From an uncultured Clostridia bacterium (GTDB lineage Bacteria > Bacillota > Clostridia > Oscillospirales > Acutalibacteraceae): a stretch of DNA of 11,324 nt. Where the stretch lies: positions 1 to 11,324 of the forward strand of contig CAMVYG010000056.1 in assembly GCA_947171615.1 (NCBI GenBank), in the 5' to 3' direction. The position numbers were made by a program, and so were the translations under genes. Shown piece by piece: positions 1 to 7,365 of the stretch (positions are counted from its first letter, which is position 1; each line of letters begins with the position of its first letter). The notes under the pieces are model-generated. The model had not been told where the DNA came from and ran no database searches. It was given only the letters and a program-made list of their open reading frames with translations.

Positions 1-452
1 AGCAGATCGTTGCTGGGGCCGCTGGTTGCCTGAATCGTCAGGGCTATGTTGGCAACCACAACGAAGGACACAAAATGCGGCAGATAGGAAACGGTCTGCA
101 CCGTCTTTTTGAACCGCAGAAAGGGCAGCTCGTTCAAAAGCACAGCAAACGCAATGGCGAATACCGTGCCCAAAACGATATTGAGAAAGCTGATCGCAAT
201 AGTATTACGAAGCACCAGCGGGATAGTTTTGTCCGTAAAGAACCGTTCAAAATGGGAAAGACCCACAAAATCGCTTCCGGAAAATCCCAGGCCGGGATTA
301 TAGTCGTAGAAGGCTGTAAAGATTCCCCAAATCGGAAGATAAGCAAAAATCACCGTACAGGCAATGGCGGGAAGCAGCATAAGGTACAGGGTCTTCTGGC
401 GCCACAGCGTTTTCAGCAGTCCCCCCGATCCCTTCTTTTTGCTTTGTTGCAT
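1..452 (-). CDS. Carbohydrate ABC transporter permease, LplB-type (partial, N-terminal 150 residues)
   Basis: This is the N-terminal part of an inner-membrane permease of a binding-protein-dependent sugar importer; the gene runs off the left edge, so the C-terminus is missing. The ATG at 450-452 is preceded by AAGGATG about 7 bases upstream. The protein starts MQQSKKKGSGG, has a first membrane span at about residues 20-42 (YLMLLPAIACTVIFAYLP), an external loop with FYDYNPGLGFSGSDFVGLSHFERFF, a second span at about 84-106, and the motif VSYLPHFVSFVVVANI at about 121-136, which is characteristic of LplB-like (MalF/UgpA-class) permeases. It lies 29 bp downstream of the solute-binding lipoprotein with no terminator between, so the two are almost certainly co-transcribed. 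A second permease (LplC-like) would be expected just beyond the edge. These systems usually lack their own ATPase and share an MsmX-like one; none is seen here. Confidence 0.93.
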   Translation of the reverse strand, partial: MQQSKKKGSGGLLKTLWRQKTLYLMLLPAIACTVIFAYLPIWGIFTAFYDYNPGLGFSGSDFVGLSHFERFFTDKTIPLVLRNTIAISFLNIVLGTVFAIAFAVLLNELPFLRFKKTVQTVSYLPHFVSFVVVANIALTIQATSGPSNDL

Positions 453-481
453 AGCTTCACATCCTTAAAAGCGTATTTTGC

Positions 482-2248
482 TTACGACCAGGCTTCCATG
501 CGCTCGTGATACAGCTCGTTATAACGCTCCATCACGCTGTCCAGGCCATCGCTCTTCATGGTCTCTACATAGTTGTCCCATTCCTTTTCAAAGGCCTCGG
601 CGCTCTCCGCCATAATGATTCTGGGCAGCAGGGTCTCATGGGTCTTCCGAACGGCAAGCAGCTTGGTGTAGGCGGCGTCCTCCGGCAGAATCTCCAGGCC
701 GGAAATAGCGCTGACGTCCACACCTTTGACTTTCTCTGTTTCCCAATAGTTTGTTCCGGTAATACCCAATTCTTTGTTGATACGCTGAGTGTTTTCGTCC
801 CACCAGACGCTTACATCCTCTTCCACCCTTACATACTTTGAATCGGGATGCATAAAGTTAGCGTCATAGGTAAAGTAACCCATAGATTCCACGCCGCGGT
901 TCCACCACCAGTTCTCATCGGCGCCCCACATCTCTCCCATCCAGGCACTGACCTCAAGAGTGGGTTTTCCGTCTTTCAAAACGTCTTCCCTGATAATGTA
1001 GTCATAGCCCTCGGTGGACTCTACGGTGTTATCTCCGGTATGGTGGTAATCGATGATCCCCTGGGCGTTCAGCCAGCCTTCCTCGGTGTTGATATACTCG
1101 ATAAAGTCCATGTAGCGCTCCGGGTCCTTATGCTTTGTGGTCAGTGTGACGCCGGTGGTGAACATATCCACACTGTAAGGTGCGTAGGTGCCGTTTTCCA
1201 CCGATTCATCCACTGTGGGATATACCGCGACGGACTGCTCGATAGAATCAATGGACGCTTCATAAGCGTTTACTTCGGAGTTGATCTCCCACCAGGGGCC
1301 GAAGAAGGACCACACCTGTTCAGCCACCACCTTCTGCTTCAGCATTTCAGCGGACATAATGGGAGATTCGGGGTCGATCAGCCCTTCCACATTCAGATCG
1401 TTTAAGAACTTCAAGAATTCCTTGATTTCTTCACATTCGGTATAGGGAACAAGATCCTTCCCGTCTTTGCTCAGTGCGAATAAGCTTGGGGTATCCCAGC
1501 CCTGCAGATAAGACATGCCGTTCATGGCGGCGGCGAAGGAGGTCATATGAGGCAGGTGACCCTGAGGGCCGAGAGCAAGTCCCAAAGGAATGATATCCGG
1601 ATTCCATTCCTTTACCTTGTGCAGCAGTTCCTTAATATCCGCCATGGTTTTGGGAACATTATCATAGCCGAATTCATCCAGATAGTCGGTGCGGATATTA
1701 TAGGCAATACTTGCTTCCACCAAAACCTGACCGAAGCTGTAATTCCCGGGCATGTACCAGTAATCGCCGTTTTCATCCTTGATACGGTCTCTGAAGCTTT
1801 CCCAGTTCAGGTTAAAAAGCTGGGGAGCGTGCTGCTCCAAAAGGTCATTGAGCTTCAGGAGCTTGCCCGCTTCAATATACTGGCGCATAATGCTGGCATC
1901 GTAAAATTGAATCAGGTCGGGCATATCGTCGCCGGCCAGCATGGTATTCAACCGCTCGTTTGCCTCCGTAGGCGGAATGATGTACTCGATATGCACGCCG
2001 GTTTTTTCAAACAGCTGCTCCATAACAGGAGCGTCCTGGGGCGGGGTTTTGGCGTTGGGGTCCGGAATAAAGATCGAGAATGTAATAGGCTCCTGCGATG
2101 GCTCCGTCCCGCCGGAAGCATCGGCGTTGCTTCCCGCTTTGCTCTGGGAACCGGAATCCACCGGATCGGTTTTGGGCGGCGCTCCGCAGGCGGCCAGCAA
2201 AATTGTTAACGCCAACAGCATTGCGAGCAGTTTCCATGTCTTTTTCAT
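482..2248 (-). CDS. Extracellular carbohydrate-binding lipoprotein of ABC importer (LplA/family 1 type)
   Basis: This 588-residue protein is the surface substrate-binding component of the importer whose permease follows 29 bp downstream. It has a lipoprotein signal: MKKTWK, a hydrophobic stretch to about residue 18, then the lipobox LAAC with Cys21 as lipid anchor, followed by a Ser/Gly/Asp-rich linker (about 22-50). The mature part has periplasmic-binding-protein traits typical of COG1653 proteins: FEKTGVHIEYI, LAGDDMPDLIQF near 105-115, and a Trp-rich C-terminal half. A length of 500-590 residues is usual for the LplA/YtcQ-like branch, longer than the classic ~420-residue MalE-like proteins. 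The ATG at 2246-2248 follows CAAAGG and, a little further up, AGGAGAG. The substrate is probably an oligosaccharide or glycoside but cannot be named. Divergent placement from an AraC-type response regulator suggests control by that two-component system. Confidence 0.94.
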   Translation of the reverse strand: MKKTWKLLAMLLALTILLAACGAPPKTDPVDSGSQSKAGSNADASGGTEPSQEPITFSIFIPDPNAKTPPQDAPVMEQLFEKTGVHIEYIIPPTEANERLNTMLAGDDMPDLIQFYDASIMRQYIEAGKLLKLNDLLEQHAPQLFNLNWESFRDRIKDENGDYWYMPGNYSFGQVLVEASIAYNIRTDYLDEFGYDNVPKTMADIKELLHKVKEWNPDIIPLGLALGPQGHLPHMTSFAAAMNGMSYLQGWDTPSLFALSKDGKDLVPYTECEEIKEFLKFLNDLNVEGLIDPESPIMSAEMLKQKVVAEQVWSFFGPWWEINSEVNAYEASIDSIEQSVAVYPTVDESVENGTYAPYSVDMFTTGVTLTTKHKDPERYMDFIEYINTEEGWLNAQGIIDYHHTGDNTVESTEGYDYIIREDVLKDGKPTLEVSAWMGEMWGADENWWWNRGVESMGYFTYDANFMHPDSKYVRVEEDVSVWWDENTQRINKELGITGTNYWETEKVKGVDVSAISGLEILPEDAAYTKLLAVRKTHETLLPRIIMAESAEAFEKEWDNYVETMKSDGLDSVMERYNELYHERMEAWS

Positions 2249-2363
2249 AACCTTTGACTCTCCTCTTTTCTAAATAATTTTCTGACTTTTCATCTCTGTA
2301 CTGTTCGAAGCCGTTTTCACCCTCAAAAGACGATCTTCGCAACATCAGAGGTGCTTTAAGACA

Positions 2364-2369
2364 ATTATA
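2364..2369 (-). promoter_or_regulatory. Probable -10 box of the importer promoter
   Basis: Read on the minus strand, 2369-2364 is a perfect TATAAT. At the expected distance (2387-2392) there is only TAGAAT as a -35, a poor match. A perfect -10 with a poor -35 is typical of activator-dependent promoters, which would fit control by the divergently encoded AraC-type response regulator. It would give a leader of roughly 105-110 bases. Two TTGACAA copies (minus strand; 2402-2408 and 2445-2451) lie upstream, 43 bp apart. They could be unused -35 elements or direct-repeat activator sites. Placement is by eye. Confidence 0.45.
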
Positions 2370-2463
2370 CAGAACACAATAAGCGAATTCTATATAAAAT
2401 ATTGTCAATAGGTTCTATTTTTTGTACCTTTTTTAAGATTTACGTTGTCAACAAAACACTGCC

Positions 2464-2490
2464 ATGCTAAAATAACATATAATTTAGCAT
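2464..2490. promoter_or_regulatory. 27-bp dyad, possible operator in the divergent control region
   Basis: ATGCTAAA (2464-2471) and TTTAGCAT (2483-2490) form a perfect 8-bp inverted repeat around an AT-rich 11-base centre. It sits between the two divergent transcription units, upstream of the importer promoter, and ends exactly where the first intergenic repeat begins. It could be a protein-binding site for a dimeric regulator or a cruciform/hairpin tied to the repeat insertion. No equivalent dyad precedes the second repeat copy, which favours a local regulatory site, but function is inferred. Confidence 0.4.
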
Positions 2491-2573
2491 TCAACCAAAT
2501 GTAGGGACCGGCCTCCAGACGGTCTGTCGACTTAGCTGAGAATTTGTGACCCTGCATCATGGTACACGACAAA
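2488..2573 (+). repeat. Intergenic repeat module A, copy 1 (86 bp, palindromic)
   Basis: This stretch aligns without gaps to 7280-7365, 77 of 86 positions identical by my count. In both copies it centres on GGACCGGCCTCC.GACGGTC and ends with GCAT..C/T-type sequence before ACGACAAA. In this copy the outer arms of the imperfect palindrome (TTCAACCAA and TTAGCTGAG) are decayed relative to copy 2. The module lies upstream of the response regulator and does not encode a credible protein. Confidence 0.8.
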
Positions 2574-2574
2574 C

Positions 2575-2720
2575 TATACTTTCACGTGCACTCGCTGTCA
2601 TCCTGAGGCATGGAATGCCGAAGGATCTCGACCATATCTCAGCCAGCGGGTACAAAACCCTTTTAATCGTCAGTCGCTTCTATTCGAGATTCCCCGCTCC
2701 GCTCGGAATGACAGTAAGAT
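2575..2720 (+). repeat. Intergenic repeat core B, copy 1 (TCATCCTGA / GAAGGATCTCGA type)
   Basis: The core opens with TATACTTTCACGTGCACTCG (first 20 bases) and continues TGTCATCCTGA; bases 2575-2606 match the reverse complement of 7537-7568 at all 32 positions. It then holds a mini-hairpin GGCAT-GGA-ATGCC (2607-2619), GAAGGATCTCGA, a spacer, and an oppositely oriented half ending CGGAATGACAG, so the whole is an inverted pair of related half-elements. The right end, near 2713-2740, is less clear. It is a short non-coding interspersed repeat lying between the importer promoter and the response regulator gene. Confidence 0.75.
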
Positions 2721-2733
2721 ATGATTGATAATC

Positions 2734-2739
2734 TATAAT
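2734..2739 (+). promoter_or_regulatory. Candidate -10 box for the response regulator operon
   Basis: TATAAT occurs at 2734-2739, about 74 bases before the regulator start codon. The best upstream -35-like hexamer is ATGACA at 2708-2713, which is the end of repeat core B, but the 20-base spacer is too long for a standard sigma-70-type promoter. The promoter is therefore tentative; if real, the repeat may supply part of it. Confidence 0.3.
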
Positions 2740-2812
2740 TTATCCGCCTGACCGAAAAGCAGCTGGCTTTTCCAGGCGAACGTCAATACACAAAGAGGGA
2801 GGCAGAAGAAAA

Positions 2813-4069
2813 ATGTATCGCATTTTACTGGTAGATGATGAAGATCTGGAGTTACAGGGCCTGACCCTCATGATTGAAAGCTTCGGGCTGCCGTTAGAAA
2901 TATGCGATACCGCCCGCAACGGACAGGAAGGGCTTGAGAAGGCTAAAAAAATGCGGCCGGACATTGTTTTGACCGACCTGCGCATGCCTCAGCTTTCCGG
3001 AATCGAAATGATTCACCGCATCCCCTGCGAAGGATATACGCCCAGCTTCATTATCCTGTCCGGATACAGTGACTTTGAGGCTGCTCAGGCAGGGATAGAG
3101 CTGGGGATCTGCTCTTACCTTCTGAAGCCTGTCAAGCGGGGAGAGCTTTTTGGGGCGTTGCGCAGGCTGTGTCCTCACGCCGGGTCTTCCAGCCAGCCTG
3201 TGACCCAGGAAAAGGCTGCCTCTCACACCCAGCGGCCCTCAGAAGAAGAAAATATGCTTCGCCATGCTCTGTCTGCCCAGCCGGACAAGGCCCTGAAAAT
3301 ATTGAATACCCACCCCTTTGGAGAATATCTGGATCGAAAAAAGATCGCGGTCTTCTCTGTTGAGTTTTCCCCTTCCGTTTCAGAAGATATGTATGATTTT
3401 TCTTCTATGCTGCGGCATTTTGCAAAAGAAACAGAAGCGTTGACTCCCGTTATCATAGACAGCCACTCCTGCGTGCTGATTTTCACCATTCCCGCCTTTC
3501 TGGAGGAGGACCTGGCGGTGGAACACCTGTCAAAGTCCGCAGACACATTGCTGGAGGAATTTTTGCGGCTGAGGATCGGCGAGGTATATATCGGCATCAG
3601 CGATATTTCCGCAGAGCTGGACAGGCTGCCGGAGCTGTACAAGCAATGCGTCACCGTTTTGAAAAAGCGGTTTCTTTATCCCTTAAGCCATGTTCTGTTT
3701 TTTGAGAAACGGGAGTTGTCCGAATCCGGAAGCTCTCATCCAAACGCCATCATTCTGCATGTACAGAAGTTTGTAGCAGAAAACTACGCTTCGCAGCTGA
3801 ATCTTGAAACGATTTTAGAGGGACTGTATCTTTCGCCCTCCTATGTACGCCGCCTGTTCAAGAGCCATATGGGCGTTACCGTCATGGACTATGTGGAGCG
3901 GGTGCGTATGGATCACGCCCAGCAGCTGCTGGGCGAAATGCAGTACAAGGTGCAGGAGATCGGGACCATGGTGGGATATGAAAACCCTTCCTACTTCAAC
4001 CTGGTTTTCAAAAAATACTTTGGACTGACTCCCGGGGAGTACCGCCGCTCTATCTTGTCTTCCAAATAA
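2813..4069 (+). CDS. AraC-family response regulator (YesN-like)
   Basis: This 418-residue cytoplasmic DNA-binding regulator is the output half of the two-component system with the next gene. The N-terminal receiver domain (about 1-120) shows the full active site: Asp8-Asp9, phospho-acceptor Asp55 in LTDLRMP, Ser83 in ILSGYSD, and Tyr102/Lys105 in YLLKP. A variable middle region (about 130-305) precedes a C-terminal AraC-type double helix-turn-helix (about 310-414): YLSPSYVRRLFKSHMGVTVM as first motif and VGYENPSYFNLVFKKYFGLT as second, ending PGEYR. The ATG follows GAGGGAGG (2795-2802) at a 10-base spacing. The kinase gene starts 25 bp downstream. Family members next to LplA-type importers usually activate those importer genes, and here the importer lies divergently across the control region. 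Regulator-before-kinase order is the reverse of the common yesM-yesN order. Confidence 0.95.
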   Translation: MYRILLVDDEDLELQGLTLMIESFGLPLEICDTARNGQEGLEKAKKMRPDIVLTDLRMPQLSGIEMIHRIPCEGYTPSFIILSGYSDFEAAQAGIELGICSYLLKPVKRGELFGALRRLCPHAGSSSQPVTQEKAASHTQRPSEEENMLRHALSAQPDKALKILNTHPFGEYLDRKKIAVFSVEFSPSVSEDMYDFSSMLRHFAKETEALTPVIIDSHSCVLIFTIPAFLEEDLAVEHLSKSADTLLEEFLRLRIGEVYIGISDISAELDRLPELYKQCVTVLKKRFLYPLSHVLFFEKRELSESGSSHPNAIILHVQKFVAENYASQLNLETILEGLYLSPSYVRRLFKSHMGVTVMDYVERVRMDHAQQLLGEMQYKVQEIGTMVGYENPSYFNLVFKKYFGLTPGEYRRSILSSK

Positions 4070-4094
4070 GCATCTGTCGAAAGGATGAAGGTTC

Positions 4095-5921
4095 ATGGGC
4101 TTTACGGATCGGATCAACAATATGGGCCTGCGGAACAAGTTAATATTTATCTATATTGTTTCTGTTTGGATCCCTTTTTCCATTATGGGCCTTCTTTTCG
4201 CATACTATAACCAGAATGTAGTAAAAGAACAGCAGCTGAAAACGGTGCAGTCCCGCAGCTTAAATTATTCTCAGATGCTGAATTCCCAGTTTACCATCTA
4301 TGAATCTCTGGCAAACCTGTGGGCCAATAACAACGATCTGAGAACCGGGCTGGAAGCGCCCTATCAAAGCGTCATGGACGCGCTGGATGTTTATCAGGAC
4401 ATATGGGATCAGTACCGAATGGGCCGTTCAAGCTGGCCGTATCTGAGAAATATTACAATTTATCCCTCCAATACTTCCCTTCACAATTCCTATCCCTATC
4501 TGGTTCGGCTGGACACATACATGGAGAGCCAACCGGAATATCCGCTGATCATGAGCTCAGGAACCACCGGCTACTGGTCCGCCTTTCGGAACGTCGACAA
4601 GCGGGAATATTGGGAGCCGGGCAATTTGATCCCTTCCAAAACGCCTTACCGCACCTTTACCTTTAACCGTGTTCTGTATTCGCCCAAGCACCTGGGGATC
4701 CCCATTGGGATCCTCACCGTTGAGGTGGACAGCCGCGCCATTACAGATATCATCAACGCCGCAGACGATTTACACATTGTCCTGCTGGACAATACCGGCA
4801 CCCCGCTGATTTCCTCTGAAACAGACAAGGAGATCGATTATGAGGAGATCTATGGCAATCAGCAGGAAGGAAAGGTGCAGGTAGAAAAGGAATGGTACTA
4901 CCTTGAATCCTTTCTTCTGAACAACGGCTGGAAAATGATTTCCATTACGCCTCTGTCTCAGACCAATGCAGCACCCACCTGGCTTTTCGGCGGCATGCTG
5001 TTTTTGCTGGTCAGCCTGATCATTATTCCGCTGATCCTTCTGTTTTCCAGGCAGCTTTCCAGGCGATTTGACGCGGTGATTAAGAAAATGGAAAAGTTCA
5101 TGTCCGGAAATCTGGAGCTGGGAGAACCCATTCCCGGAAAAGATGAAGCCGGTGTTTTAGATACGCATTTTACCCAGCTTGCGGGGAAACTGAAAAAGCA
5201 GATCCATGAGACCTATATCATGCAGATCCAAAAGGAAAAACTGCGTCTGGAGGTCCTTCAAACCCAAATCAATCCCCATTTTCTGTATAATACCCTTTCC
5301 ACCATTGCGTGGCTTGCAGACGAGCACCCCAGAGAAGAGATCCGGGAAGCTGTGGAGGATTTGGAAGCCTTCTACCGGCAGACGCTTTCAAGCGGAAAAG
5401 ATCTGGTTTCCCTGGAATCGGAGCTGCAAGCTGTAAAGGCCTATCTGAATCTTCAGAAAAAACGGTATGTAAACCGGGTCAGCGCTTATTATCATATTGA
5501 TCCGCTCACTCTGGAAATACAGATTCCAAAGGTGACCCTGCAGCCTCTGGTAGAAAACTGCATCCGTCACGGCCTTACCGGAGACCGAAACAATGTTTCC
5601 ATAGTGATCGACTCCCGCATTCAGGGAGAGCAGGCGGTCATAGAGGTTCGGGACAACGGCGCCGGTATGAGCGCTGAAAAGCTGGGTCAGCTGGCAGACG
5701 GCACTTCCACAAGCGGAGACAGAGACAGCGTGGGGTTCCGAAACGTAAATGACAGGATCAAACTGTATTATGGAGAGCCCTACGGGCTGACCGTATCCTC
5801 TCAGCTTGGAGTAGGAACAAGCGTCACGATTTTGCTTCCGTGCAAAACTGCCGAACCCTCACCCTCTGAGGCGGCTTTGCTGGAAATAAACACGAAGGAG
5901 GACAGCAATGAACCGAGTTAG
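4095..5921 (+). CDS. Membrane sensor histidine kinase (YesM-like, His_kinase PF06580 class)
   Basis: This 608-residue membrane kinase is the partner of the response regulator 25 bp upstream. A first span at about residues 15-37 and a second at about 296-318 (WLFGGMLFLLVSLIIIPLIL) enclose a large external sensor region of about 260 residues, consistent with a Cache-like ligand domain. A HAMP linker follows (about 319-370). The phospho-acceptor is His395 in QINPHFLYNTLS. The ATPase part has the N box LVENCIRHG (Asn488), the G1 box DNGAGM from Asp520, and a final GVGTSVTILLP. The ATG at 4095 follows AAGGATG with a 7-base gap; Met10 is an alternative start. The last 14 bases overlap the next gene. 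The external domain presumably reads an extracellular sugar or an importer lipoprotein-sugar complex; which one cannot be seen. Confidence 0.95.
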   Translation: MGFTDRINNMGLRNKLIFIYIVSVWIPFSIMGLLFAYYNQNVVKEQQLKTVQSRSLNYSQMLNSQFTIYESLANLWANNNDLRTGLEAPYQSVMDALDVYQDIWDQYRMGRSSWPYLRNITIYPSNTSLHNSYPYLVRLDTYMESQPEYPLIMSSGTTGYWSAFRNVDKREYWEPGNLIPSKTPYRTFTFNRVLYSPKHLGIPIGILTVEVDSRAITDIINAADDLHIVLLDNTGTPLISSETDKEIDYEEIYGNQQEGKVQVEKEWYYLESFLLNNGWKMISITPLSQTNAAPTWLFGGMLFLLVSLIIIPLILLFSRQLSRRFDAVIKKMEKFMSGNLELGEPIPGKDEAGVLDTHFTQLAGKLKKQIHETYIMQIQKEKLRLEVLQTQINPHFLYNTLSTIAWLADEHPREEIREAVEDLEAFYRQTLSSGKDLVSLESELQAVKAYLNLQKKRYVNRVSAYYHIDPLTLEIQIPKVTLQPLVENCIRHGLTGDRNNVSIVIDSRIQGEQAVIEVRDNGAGMSAEKLGQLADGTSTSGDRDSVGFRNVNDRIKLYYGEPYGLTVSSQLGVGTSVTILLPCKTAEPSPSEAALLEINTKEDSNEPS

Positions 5922-7260
5922 TTCTTTACAGGATAACTGGTGGGAAAGATGCCCCTGTATCTCCCGGGTCTTCTCAAAAAGAGACCATATTCCCCTGCGG
6001 AAAACCATCTCGATGCTGGACGAGTATCAAAAACAGGGCATCGGGGCCATTGAGATCTTCGCGCCGTATTGGGGCGGAGACCAGTACGGTGCGTTGGACC
6101 CTTATGCTTACTGCATTGTGGACCCAGATATCGGGACCATGGAAGATTTTCTCAAATTGATCCGGGAATGCCACCGGCGGGAAATGGCCGTTATCATTTT
6201 CGTGAATGTGGGCTATTCCGCCATGCAGAACGTGGATTTTCTCAAGGCGCAGGACGATGTGCGCAGAGGGATCGAAAGCAGAGAAACACGGCTGTTTCTG
6301 TGGAGCGAAAGCGAACAGTCGCCGCCTCCGAAAACCCTCTCCTGTGAGTTTGGAAAAGAGCCTGATGGGCACTGGGTGTACAGTCTCCGGGCCGAAAAGT
6401 ATTATTGGGTAAAATGGCACGGCTTTCAAAACGATGTGGCTTTGCCGCAATACAACTTCGGGGCTCCGGAATGGCAGGAGGAATGCAAAAAAATCATAGA
6501 GTTCTGGATGGAAACCGGCATTGACGGAATGATCATCGATGCGCCCTTTGCCTACCTGAACTGCGGCTTTCGCGAAAACAACCAATGTATCACTGACGTG
6601 ATCCGCCGCTACCCCAACCAATACATTCAGCCGGAAGGCGGCGGAGCCGCCGGAGAAGAATTGCAGGCATGGATCAGGGAATGTGGCTATAACTCCTTGC
6701 AGGATTATTCCATCTGCCGCTTTTCCCATCCGGCCACACTGATCGGAGAAGCGATCCTCAAGGGGGATGCCTCCTGTCTGGAGGAAGCCTTCCGGGGCTG
6801 GCGGGACCGTGTAGTCCAAATGGGCGGAACCACTTATCTGGGCGTACTGTGGGATGCTCCCCTGACCGAAGACCAGCGATTGCTGGAGCTCATCACGGTG
6901 GTCACTTCCGGAGCGATCTTACATGATGACTGCAAGCTGATGTGGACGGGTTGGTCCCCCAATACCCGAAAACGGCTGGCTGATATCCTGAAGCTCTGCG
7001 CCTCTGTGGAATCCCTGCGAATGAACGGACACCGCAGGCTGCTCCACGATACAGACGGCTGGTACGCCTTTGCCCGCTCCGGAACTCAGGGAACGGAAAG
7101 CATTGTGATTCTGAATTATACCGATGAGGAAAAATCAGTTTCGATCCCTGGGGAAAAGGAAAAGTACCACAATGCACTGACGGGAGAAGCCGCCGATGGC
7201 GGGCAGATCTCTCTCACGCTTCCACCGTATGGGTACGCTGTTTATCTTCCGGAAGTATGA
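5908..7260 (+). CDS. Divergent alpha-amylase-superfamily (GH13-like) protein, cytoplasmic
   Basis: This 450-residue protein has no signal peptide and should act inside the cell, probably on the imported sugar. The layout resembles a GH13 TIM barrel followed by a beta-sandwich: IGAIEIFAPYWGG, then YGALDPYAYCIVDPDIGTMEDF, which mirrors the GH13 'Y.v.dp..GTMED' strand-loop, VIIFVNVGYSA (about 95-105; region I), DGMIIDAPFAY with candidate nucleophile Asp211 (region II), IQPEGGG with candidate acid/base Glu243 (region III), and GVLWDAP with Asp316 as possible region IV. The end (about 385-450), with IVILNYTDEEKSV and LPPYGYAVYL, resembles the usual C-terminal beta domain. The invariant Arg two residues before the nucleophile is Ile209, and the region I His is Val101. 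Perfect GAAGGAGG (5894-5901) with a 6-base spacer fixes the start inside the kinase gene, so translation is coupled. It may instead belong to another TIM-barrel hydrolase-like family. Confidence 0.72.
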   Translation: MNRVSSLQDNWWERCPCISRVFSKRDHIPLRKTISMLDEYQKQGIGAIEIFAPYWGGDQYGALDPYAYCIVDPDIGTMEDFLKLIRECHRREMAVIIFVNVGYSAMQNVDFLKAQDDVRRGIESRETRLFLWSESEQSPPPKTLSCEFGKEPDGHWVYSLRAEKYYWVKWHGFQNDVALPQYNFGAPEWQEECKKIIEFWMETGIDGMIIDAPFAYLNCGFRENNQCITDVIRRYPNQYIQPEGGGAAGEELQAWIRECGYNSLQDYSICRFSHPATLIGEAILKGDASCLEEAFRGWRDRVVQMGGTTYLGVLWDAPLTEDQRLLELITVVTSGAILHDDCKLMWTGWSPNTRKRLADILKLCASVESLRMNGHRRLLHDTDGWYAFARSGTQGTESIVILNYTDEEKSVSIPGEKEKYHNALTGEAADGGQISLTLPPYGYAVYLPEV

Positions 7261-7262
7261 AC

Positions 7263-7279
7263 AAAAAGGGATGCTTTTT
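7263..7279 (+). terminator. Weak hairpin after the GH13-like gene
   Basis: AAAAAG (7263-7268) and CTTTTT (7274-7279) form a short AT-rich stem with a GGATG loop directly after the stop codon. There is no GC-rich stem, so termination here would be partial at best. It precedes the second repeat and could reduce read-through to the dehydrogenase genes. Confidence 0.25.
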
Positions 7280-7365
7280 CACTCAACTAAATGTAGGGAC
7301 CGGCCTCCGGACGGTCCGTCGACTTAGTTGAGAATTTGTGGCCCTGCATAACGGTCCACGACAAA
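7280..7365 (+). repeat. Intergenic repeat module A, copy 2 (86 bp, palindromic)
   Basis: This is the better preserved copy of the module at 2488-2573, in the same orientation, at a constant offset of 4,792 bp. Bases 7282-7332 form one coaxial imperfect palindrome: outer arms CTCAACTAA (7282-7290) and TTAGTTGAG (7324-7332) match perfectly, and inner arms GGACCG (7297-7302) and CGGTCC (7312-7317) share the same symmetry centre, with a small CC-TCC-GG tip. It starts about 20 bases after the GH13-like stop codon and carries no gene. Confidence 0.82.

Noticed and set aside
2249..2363. Known riboswitch in the importer leader
   Set aside because: The leader is short and I see no conserved aptamer core, only a simple hairpin.
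2007..2408. 133-residue minus-strand open frame covering the importer leader
   Set aside because: It overlaps the N-terminal coding part of the binding lipoprotein in another frame and has no family traits.
2546..2728. 60-residue open frame on the plus strand
   Set aside because: It lies wholly within the intergenic repeats, its predicted protein (HHGTRQTILSRALAVILRHG) is a translation of the TCATCCTGA-type repeat, and it lacks a ribosome binding site.
5974..6819. 281-residue minus-strand open frame
   Set aside because: It is antisense to the GH13-like gene, whose start, motifs and C-terminal domain are well supported; a typical GC-driven shadow.
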